Shown: in pieces, positions 40,488-50,398 of the stretch
How the letters are laid out: the number at the start of each line of letters is the position of its first letter
How positions within the stretch are numbered: the stretch's first letter is position 1
Assembly: GCA_024529925.1 (NCBI GenBank)
Contig: JAFEUB010001461.1
Span: 252,501-316,500 of the forward strand
Reading direction: 5' to 3'
From: Ophthalmolycus amberensis
Lineage: Eukaryota > Chordata > Actinopteri > Perciformes > Zoarcidae
DNA length: 64,000 bases
The notes under the pieces: generated by a model
What the model saw: only the letters and a program-made list of their open reading frames with translations
Databases searched by the model: none
Told to the model about the DNA's origin: nothing
Translations under genes and position numbers: made by a program

Positions 40488-40598
40488 AAACTTTATCGTC
40501 AACAGGACAGAGCACGTCACTGCTCTCAGGACATTCAAATGAAACTTTATCGTCCACAGGACAGAGCACGTCACTGCTCTCAGGACATTCAAATGAAA
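40488..40598. repeat. 54-bp minisatellite, array A (about 2 copies)
   Basis: About two copies of a 54-base unit beginning GACATTCAAATGAAACTTTA and containing TCGTCCACAGGACAGAG. This is the smallest of three such arrays; the others have about 4 and 12 copies. Confidence 0.88.
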
Positions 40599-40601
40599 CT
40601 A

Positions 40602-41623
40602 GTACAGTATAAAGTACTACATGTACCTCTGAGATGTAGTACAGTATAAAGTACTACATGTACTTCTGAGATGTAGTACAGTATAAAATACTACATGTAC
40701 TTCTGAGATGTAACACAGTATAAAGTACAACATGTACCTCTGAGGTGTAGTACAGTATAAAGTACAACATGTACCTCTGAGGTGTAGTACAGTATAAAGT
40801 ACAACATGTACCTCTGCGGTGTAGTACAGTATAAAGTACAACATGTACCTCTGCGGTGTAGTACAGTATAAAGTACAACATGTACCTCTGAGGTGTAGTA
40901 CAGTATAAAGTACAACATGTACCTCTGAGGTGTAGTACAGTATAAAGTACAACATGTACCTCTGAGGTGTAGTACAGTATAAAGTACAACATGTACCTCT
41001 GAGGTGTAGTACAGTATAAAGTACAACATGTACCTCTGCGGTGTAGTACAGTATAAAGTACAACATGTACCTCTGCGGTGTAGTACAGTATAAAGTACAA
41101 CATGTACCTCTGAGGTGTAGTACAGTATAAAGTACAACATGTACCTCTGAGGTGTAGTACAGTATAAAGTACAACATGTACCTCTGAGATGTAGTACAGT
41201 ATAAAGTACAACATGTACCTCTGAGATGTAGTACAGTATAAAGTACATGTACCTCTGAGGTGTAGTACAGTATACAGTACAACATGTACCTCTGAGGTGT
41301 AGTACAGTATAAAGTACAACATGTACCTCTGAGGTGTAGTACAGTATAAAGTACAACATGTACCTCTGAGGTGTAGTACAGTATAAAGTACAACATGTAC
41401 CTCTGAGGTGTAGTACAGTATACAGTACAACATGTACCTCTGAGGTGTAGTACAGTATAAAGTACAACATGTACCTCTGAGGTGTAGTACAGTATAAAGT
41501 ACAACATGTACCTCTGAGGTGTAGTACAGTATAAAGTACAACATGTACCTCTGAGGTGTAGTACAGTATAAAGTACAATATGTACCTCTGAGGTGTAGTA
41601 CAGTATAAAGTACAATATGTACC
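40602..41623. repeat. 37-bp minisatellite, array B
   Basis: Same 37-base unit as at 39405-40207. Its left end carries diverged units (AAATACTACATGTACTTCTG, TGTAACACAG) identical to those at the left end of array C, which shows that the two blocks are duplicates of one larger unit. Confidence 0.93.
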
Positions 41624-41639
41624 TCTGAGGCGTACTCAC

Positions 41640-41890
41640 CTGTCGGCGTTTGTTTGAGGTGAGGCTGGTTCTGGGGGTGGGTGAAGGTGGGGTGGGGGTG
41701 GGTGAAGGTGGGGGTGGGGTGGGGGGGGTGAAGGTGGGCAGAGTCACTCTGAGGCGAAGCGCATCTCCGGTGGGGGGGGCTTGACGGTGACGGGCTGCGA
41801 GGTACGTCGGGGGGGCGATGGTTTGGGCTGCGCCTGCTGCTGCATGGTGTCGTAGTACGTTACTCCTCCATAGGTCACCTGGGCCTGAGC
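41640..41890 (-). pseudogene. casc3: casc3 terminal exon, copy 2 (middle duplicate)
   Basis: Second copy of the last coding exon, 2,072 bases from the expected functional copy. Acceptor, reading frame, TGA (41744-41746) and donor are all retained, and no difference from the other copies was found between 41640 and 41890 by eye. Its intactness implies a recent duplication, ongoing homogenisation, or an assembly artefact. Confidence 0.75.
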
Positions 41891-41907
41891 CTGAGACATT
41901 CAAAAAA

Positions 41908-42124
41908 ACTTTATCGTCAACAGGACAGAGCACGTCACTGCTCTCAGGACATTCAAATGAAACTTTATCGTCCACAGGACAGAGCACGTCACTGCTCTCA
42001 GGACATTCAAATGAAACTTTATCGTCCACAGGACAGAGGACGTCACTGCTCTCAGGACATTCAAATGAAACTTTATCGTCCACAGGACAGAGGACGTCAC
42101 TGCTCTCAGGACATTCAAATGAAA
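41908..42124. repeat. 54-bp minisatellite, array B (about 4 copies)
   Basis: Four copies of the 54-base unit seen at 40488-40598, with GAGCACGTCACT and GAGGACGTCACT variants. Confidence 0.9.
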
Positions 42125-42125
42125 C

Positions 42126-43698
42126 TAGTACAGTATAAAGTACTACATGTACCTCTGAGATGTAGTACAGTATAAAGTACTACATGTACTTCTGAGATGT
42201 AGTACAGTATAAAATACTACATGTACTTCTGAGATGTAACACAGTATAAAGTACAACATGTACCTCTGAGGTGTAGTACAGTATAAAGTACAACATGTAC
42301 CTCTGAGGTGTAGTACAGTATAAAGTACAACATGTACCTCTGAGGTGTAGTACAGTATAAAGTACAACATGTACCTCTGAGGTGTAGTACAGTATAAAGT
42401 ACAACATGTACCTCTGAGGTGTAGTACAGTATAAAGTACAACATGTACCTCTGAGGTGTAGTACAGTATAAAGTACAACATGTACCTCTGCGGTGTAGTA
42501 CAGTATAAAGTACAACATGTACCTCTGCGGTGTAGTACAGTATAAAGTACAACATGTACCTCTGAGGTGTAGTACAGTATAAAGTACAACATGTACCTCT
42601 GAGGTGTAGTACAGTATAAAGTACAACATGTACCTCTGAGGTGTAGTACAGTATAAAGTACAACATGTACCTCTGAGGTGTAGTACAGTATAAAGTACAA
42701 CATGTACCTCTGCGGTGTAGTACAGTATAAAGTACAACATGTACCTCTGCGGTGTAGTACAGTATAAAGTACAACATGTACCTCTGAGGTGTAGTACAGT
42801 ATAAAGTACAACATGTACCTCTGAGGTGTAGTACAGTATAAAGTACAACATGTACCTCTGAGATGTAGTACAGTATAAAGTACAACATGTACCTCTGAGA
42901 TGTAGTACAGTATAAAGTACATGTACCTCTGAGGTGTAGTACAGTATACAGTACAACATGTACCTCTGAGGTGTAGTACAGTATAAAGTACAACATGTAC
43001 CTCTGAGGTGTAGTACAGTATAAAGTACAACATGTACCTCTGAGGTGTAGTACAGTATAAAGTACAACATGTACCTCTGAGGTGTAGTACAGTATAAAGT
43101 ACAACATGTACCTCTGAGGTGTAGTACAGTATAAAGTACAACATGTACCTCTGAGGTGTAGTACAGTATAAAGTACAATATGTACCTCTGAGGTGTAGTA
43201 CAGTATAAAGTACAACATGTACCTCTGAGGTGTAGTACAGTATACAGTACAACATGTACCTCTGAGGTGTAGTACAGTGTAAAGTACATGTACCTCTGAG
43301 GTGTAGTACAGTATACAGTACAACATGTACCTCTGAGATGTAGTACAGTGTAAAGTACATGTACCTCTGAGGTGTAGTACAGTATAAAGTACAACATGTA
43401 CCTCTGAGGTGTAGTACAGTATAAAGTACATGTACCTCTGAGGTGTAGTACAGTATAAAGTACAACATGTACCTCTGAGGTGTAGTACAGTATAAAGTAC
43501 AACATGTACCTCTGAGGTGTAGTACAGTATAAAGTACAATATGTACCTCTGAGGTGTAGTACAGTATAAAGTACAACATGTACCTCTGAGGTGTAGTACA
43601 GTATGAAGTACAATATGTACCTCTGAGGTGTAGTACAGTATAAAGTACAATATGTACCTCTGAGGTGTAGTACAGTATAAAGTACAATATGTACCTCT
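42126..43698. repeat. 37-bp minisatellite, array C (largest)
   Basis: About 42 copies of the 37-base unit, just downstream in transcription sense of the casc3 terminal exon expected to be used. No AATAAA occurs in the unit on the minus strand, so a transcript reading into it would have no polyadenylation signal within the array. Confidence 0.93.
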
Positions 43699-43711
43699 GA
43701 GGCGTACTCAC

Positions 43712-43962
43712 CTGTCGGCGTTTGTTTGAGGTGAGGCTGGTTCTGGGGGTGGGTGAAGGTGGGGTGGGGGTGGGTGAAGGTGGGGGTGGGGTGGGGGGGG
43801 TGAAGGTGGGCAGAGTCACTCTGAGGCGAAGCGCATCTCCGGTGGGGGGGGCTTGACGGTGACGGGCTGCGAGGTACGTCGGGGGGGCGATGGTTTGGGC
43901 TGCGCCTGCTGCTGCATGGTGTCGTAGTACGTTACTCCTCCATAGGTCACCTGGGCCTGAGC
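43712..43962 (-). CDS. casc3: casc3 terminal coding exon (copy 3, first transcribed)
   Basis: The acceptor GTCTCAG precedes 43962. The exon enters in phase 0, agreeing with the exon ending at 44643. Translation gives AQAQVTYGGVTYYDTMQQQA, then a proline-rich tail with PKPSPPRRTSQPVTVKPPPP and EMRFASE, with TGA at 43816-43818. This closely matches the C-terminus of mammalian CASC3 (VYGGVTYYNPAQQQ, PKPSPPRRTPQPVTIKPPPP), except for the last seven residues. The coding part is 43816-43962. After the stop, 104 C-rich bases lead to a perfect donor, CAG|GTGAGT, at 43712, implying a spliced 3' UTR. Two more intact copies lie downstream. Confidence 0.85.
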
Positions 43963-46075
43963 CTGAGACATTCAAAAAAACTTTATCGTCCACAGGACAG
44001 AGCACGTCACTGCTCTCAGGACATTCAAATGAAACTTTATCGTCCACAGGACAGAGGACGTCACTGCTCTCAGGACATTCAAATGAAACTTTATCGTCCA
44101 CAGGACAGAGGACGTAACTGCTCTCAGGACATTCAAATGAAACTTTATCGTCCACAGGACAGAGGACGTCACTGCTCTCAGGACATTCAAATGAAACTTT
44201 ATCGTCCACAGGACAGAGGACGTCACTGCTCTCAGGACATTCAAATGAAACTTTATCGTCCACAGGACAGAGGACGTCACTGCTCTCAGGACATTCAAAT
44301 GAAACTTTATCGTCCACAGGACAGAGGACGTCACTGCTCTCAGGACATTCAAATGAAACTTTATCGTCCACAGGACAGAGGACGTAACTGCTCTCAGGAC
44401 ATTCAAATGAAACTTTATCGTCCACAGGACAGAGGACGTCACTGCTCTCAGGACATTCAAATGAAACTTTATCGTCCACAGGACAGAGGACGTAACTGCT
44501 CTCAGGACATTCAAATGAAACTTTATCGTCCACAGGACAGAGGACGTAACTGCTCTCAGGACATTCAAATGAAACTTTATCGTCCACAGGACAGAGGACG
44601 TAACTGCTCTCAGGACATTCAAATGAAACTTCATCGTCTTACCTGTGGAGTCGGGTACATGGTCGGGTACGGGAAGGTCATGACCCCCGGCGGAGGGTAG
44701 AAAGGCGGCGGCAGCAGTTGCTGCGGTTGCCCCGGCGACAGAGAAACAGGCGGGCCCCCGTAGAGGGCGGGGTTAGCGATCGGGCCGCCTGATTGGTGGG
44801 GATGGAGACCTGAGGTGGAAGAGGAGGAAGACGAGTGAGGAAATAAAAACAAAAAATACTTCATCCTTTAAAAACTATTGAGGGGGAACCGACTGACCGG
44901 GGTGGGGCAGGTGCATCTCAGGCTGGACCAGCATGCCTTGCGGCGGGATGGGGGCGGGGCCATCTCCGTGGGCGTAGATTGGTCCTTGATACGACACTGA
45001 GACAGACGGGTTCATCAGGGATGTACAAGTTCTACACCTCATTTTAAAAGTACTTCTAACTCCATAAACTTTTCTTTTTACTCTTTTATCCAAAATAAAT
45101 ATCTAGATATAAATATTAGCTTTTATAATATGGTGCACTGTCATAAATAAATGACGTACAGCGATTAAAATGAACTCCACAGATTCACACCGACTACGTT
45201 TGCTAAAACAGAAATATTCTGGTTTTGCCCGCAAATAAGAGAAGTTATGAGAAACAGTTCACCGTTTCATTTGTATCAGTAAATTACACTTTCATACGTG
45301 GTTTACTAAAACTGTCTTTATACGAGTTGAGATTAACCCTCTGAACCCCAAAAACCAGCCGGAGGGATAGAACAGCAGGTTTTCTTTAAACAAATCGCCA
45401 AAACTTCACCGTTTATCACAACCAGAAGCTTTAAAAACCGACATTTTCAGCAGAATTTTATCTTTCCAATAGTCATTGAACACATTAAGTGTGACAAACT
45501 GTTCTATCAGAAAAACCAGCCATTGCTAAACTTAAAACTGTTATTTCATCAAAAACATTTCATTCTTCTATACAGTTAGGTCTCCTCTAATAAAACATTC
45601 ACTTCAACCAGAATGTGTAAAAACATTAATAAAGTGTGAAACTATCACGTCATGATTGATTCATCCGAGACCAATACACACACAACATGGTTGTGAAACA
45701 CAGCGGTGAGCTCTACTGCCCTCTGCTGGTGAGCAGGAGGTACACCGCTGACTGAAGAGGTACTGCAGTAGGGCCAGATCACTGATGGAGTGTGTTGGAT
45801 ATTCTAAATATAACTGATGCTTATTCTAGTGAAACACTCATACAGATCTGGTACCCAGTGGGTGTTCTGGTCTTACTGGGTTCGTAGTAGTGTCCCTCCA
45901 TCACCCCGAGGTGCATGGCGGGTGGTGCCGGCTCCGGTGCGGGTCTCTGGCGTTGGGACGAGTAGCGTTTGGCTCGATTAGAGCCGACGCTCATCTCCTC
46001 CATGTTGGGGAACTGAGGCGGGCTGCTGGGGATGTGCATGGTGCTGGGGAGGCCTGGGGAGGGGAATATGGATCA

Positions 46076-46111
<36 letters not shown>

Positions 46112-46451
46112 TAGGGGTGTAACAATACGCGTATTCGTATTGAACCGTTCGGTACGAGGCTCACGGTTCGGTACGCATGACGAACCGAATACGTTTGAAT
46201 TTTTCAAAAAAGAATACATTTATTATTATTATTATTTTTACTTTATTTAACCAGGTAGTCTCATTGAGATGAAAAATCTCTTTTGCAAGATGTAAGTAAC
46301 AATACTACATAACATTAAGGAGCAGTTTTTGTTTTTTATGCTTATGTGTTGCTAAGAAGACACCCGTGGCTCCACTGTATCGTACCCAACCCAACCGTGC
46401 ATTTTGTGAACCGTTACACCCCTAATATATATACATATATGTATATTTACA

Positions 46452-46496
<45 letters not shown>

Positions 46497-46617
46497 TTAC
46501 ATATATGTATATATATATACACATATATGTATATTTACATATATGTATATATATATATATATATATGTATATTTACATATATATATACATATATATATAC
46601 ATATATGTATATTTACA

Positions 46618-46654
<37 letters not shown>

Positions 46655-46763
46655 TTACATATATGTATATATATATATACACATATATGTATATTTACAT
46701 ATATGTATATATATATATATATATGTATATTTACATATATGTATATATATATATATATATACA

Positions 46764-46844
<81 letters not shown>

Positions 46845-46878
46845 TTACATATATGTATATTTACATATATATACACAT

Positions 46879-46912
<34 letters not shown>

Positions 46913-47218
46913 ATATATATATATATACATACAGTGGAGCCACGGTTCGGTAAGTTTCGGTACAGTAGAAAACTATAAATGCCAGAGAAATGTACTTGAT
47001 TTTAAAATATATTTATTCATTACAACTAACATCATGAAGTTATTCTTTGACTTTGAACAATGATGGAACTATACCTGAGTGACTCATCTTCTGGGGTGTC
47101 TTCTTAGCAACACATAAGCATAAAAAACAAAAACTGCTCCTTAATGTTATGTAGTATTGTTACTTACATCTTGCAAAAGAGATTTTTCATCTCAATGAGA
47201 CTACCTGGTTAAATAAAG

Positions 47219-47249
<31 letters not shown>

Positions 47250-50200
47250 GCTTTTTGTTACAATGAACGAGTAGTTTTTCATGTTGCTCCTGTGTTCTCT
47301 GTTTAAAAGAATATAATTGATGAAGTGAATGTGTATTGAACTAGTAGGATGTAATGATCCAGCAAAGACTATATTGGCAGTAAGAAAAATACTCTCTGCT
47401 CAACAGAATGAAAATAATTTGTATAAAGAACCTTCTTAAAAACTTTATATATATATATATATTAGTGCTGGGCAAGTTAACACGTTATTATCTCGTTAAT
47501 TAATTAACGCCGACAATTATTTTATCGCCGTTACCGGAACCCCCACCTCACTCCGTCACCCCCTCCTCTCTCTCACACGCACGCACGATCGTTTCGTTAC
47601 AGGATCAAATGCGACAATATCAAAATACATATTGTGGTGTTTTTAAATGAACATATAACCACGAGAGAACAAACTGCTCTTAACTCAACTCTTTATTAGC
47701 TTAACTTCCTTGTGCAGGTTACTGCCACGGTACAGACTACAGGTTCCATGCTGCTAACGTTACTAGCTCTCCTCCTGTTGGTTAGCCGTTAGCGGTGCTG
47801 CTAACGTTACTAGCTCTCCTCCTGTTGGTTAGCCGTTAGCGGTGCTGCTAACGTTACTAGCTCTCCTCCTGTTGGTTAGCCGTTAGCGGTGCTGCTAACG
47901 TTACTAGCTCTCCTCCTGTTGGTTAGCCGTTAGCGGTGCTGCTAACGTTACTAGCTCTCCTCCTGTTGGTTAGCCGTTAGCGGTGCTGCTAACGTTACTA
48001 GCTCTCCTCCTGTTGGTTAGCCGTTAGCGGTGCTGCTAACGTTACTAGCTCTCCTCCTGTTGGTTAGCCGTTAGCGGTGCTGCTAACGTTACTAGCTCTC
48101 CTCCTGTTGGTTAGCCGTTAGCGGTGCTGCTAACGTTACTAGCTCTCCTCCAGTTGGTTAGCCGTTAGCGGTGCTGCTAACGTTACTAGCTCTCCTCCTG
48201 TTGGTTAGCCGTTAGCGGTGCTGCTAACATTACTAGCTCTCCTCCTGTTGGTTAGCCGTTAGCGGTGCTGCTAACGTTACTAGCTCTCCTCCTGTTGGTT
48301 AGCCGTTAGCGGTGCTGCTAACGTTACTAGCTCTCCTCCTGTTGGTTAGCCGTTAGCGGTGCTGCTAACGTTACTAGCTCTCCTCCTGTTGCTTGAAACA
48401 CTGATTGGTTGTTTACAATGAAACATGATCAGAGACCAGAGACTAGAAACACAAGTTCTACTGAGTCAGTAACACTTTATTTACACTCTGATGGTTAACG
48501 TTAAACGGTCCGTTACTCCACTAATGATGACGAAGATGGAAGAAGACTCACCTCTCATCTCAGACCTGAAGTAGGACGTTGGACTCGGGCTCCAGCTCTG
48601 CCCTGCCAGACTGAGTCGAGCCACGTCCTGGTCCAGCTCCGTCACTCCTCCTCCTCCTCCTCCTCCTCCCTGACTCGGCTCGTCTCCTGCTCCCGTACAG
48701 CTCTTCCCCCCCACACCGCTTGGCGAGGAGGAGGAGGAGGAGGCGGTGTTCCTTCCTCCGGTGGTGGTGGCGGCGGCGGACTCCTCCACGGACGGCTGTT
48801 TGCTGCCCAGGTCCGCGGGCCGAGAGCGAGTCCTGCGAGCCAGAGAGTAAGATTTACGCTCCATTGCCGGCCGCTCGGCAGGAGGAGAGCCCCCCCGATT
48901 GGTCGACTGTAGGGAGGAGTCAGAGGAAGAAGCGGCAAATCCTGACGCGGACCTGTCGGCCCCGCCCCTCTGTTCTTGCAGCTGGCGTCTCGGCAATGCC
49001 GACTGGTACCCGCCCGGTTGCGATGACGTCGCTGGCGTTACGACACTCGGGTCCTGATCCCGAACGCCTCCGGCCGTTATGTCCTCGATGACCACGGAGG
49101 GGCCCCTCCCCCCCCCACCACCGCCCCCCCGCCCCGGACCCCTGATGACCAAGCCCCGGTCCCCTGAGGGGTCAGACGGAGCTTTGGGGCCCTGTCGTTC
49201 TCTGGGGTGCATCTGGGGCGCGTTTGATTCGTTGTTGTTCCTGTATTGGGGTGGGAGGTGCATGTGGCCGTGGTGGGCCGGGCGGCTGCGGAGCGGCGGT
49301 GGCCTGGAGGGGTTGTTGTTGTTGTTGCGGTGAACGGAAGAGAGAGGGAGGGAGGAGGGGGAGGTGGAGGACGGGTGGGTGGATGATGGAGGAGCTCCTC
49401 CTCTGTTCAGACCTCCTCCACTCTGCCAGGACCGGACCGGTCGCTCTCCTCCTCCGTCTCGCCACCGTTTGTCTCTGCTGGGAGACAAACTTTGTCTGCA
49501 GGGAGACAAAAACATTCAGATTCAACACATTAAACTCTTGTCGATTAACGAGGATTCAAACCAAAAAAACATGTTTTATTTAAACAACCGCCAAAAACTA
49601 CATTTATCTCAACCAGAAGCTGTAAAAACAGTCAGATTTTCATCTTTCCGACGGTCTTCGAACACATCATTTGTGACTAACGCTTCCGTCAAAAGAGAGC
49701 AAAACACGCAGCTTGAAATTGAGACATTTCGTCAGAAACATAAAGACAGAAAGAAGAAAGAGACAATCACACGACGCGTTCACTGACTCCGTTGCCTTGG
49801 GGACAGACCACCTATTGACCCCTCCGCTCACCTCGGTCTGCGCTGTCGGAACGGTCGCTCCGCGGAGCCGCCGCCGTTGTTCCGGATGTCGTAGCCGTAG
49901 ATGGCGACGAGCTCCTCGCGGCTCTTTGGCGCCTGTTCTTCTTCTCTGAACCGGTCGTGATCCCAGCGTCCTTCATCCTTCCACAGCTTCCTGTTACGAC
50001 CTTTAGGTCTGAGAGAAGAAGAGCGACGATGATGATGTCACTACTAACCTGATGACCAATCAATGAATACTGAGAAATATCTTCATCTGTGGTGTTTTAT
50101 GACTGTTGTGTTTGACGTTAACTGTTTTTACAACTTCAATGAGATTTATTCTGTAATAAATATAAATATTAAAAATAACTGTTTGCAAGTAAATAAATAA

Positions 50201-50367
50201 TAATAACAACAACACACCTCTCCTCCTCCTGGGTGTGTCCTCTGACGTCGTGCTCAAAGAACAAACCCTTCCTCGGGATGTAAGCCGGGTTCTTTCTGTC
50301 CTCGTCATCGTCGAGCTTCTGACCAGGTTTATCCCCCCCCTCCGTCTCAGGCTCGTCTGTGGACTCC

Positions 50368-50398
<31 letters not shown>

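Noticed and set aside
40222..41890. The two extra casc3 exon copies as a second casc3 gene
   Set aside because: Only the terminal exon is copied; no other casc3 exon is repeated in the window.
39352..44634. Long minus-strand frames of 405, 488 and 814 codons as one large gene
   Set aside because: They cross the duplicated casc3 exon in the wrong frame and consist of 37-bp and 54-bp unit translations; the correct frame of the exon is short and ends with TGA.
46346..47063. IYIYIY-type frames on both strands
   Set aside because: Pure translation of TA microsatellite sequence.
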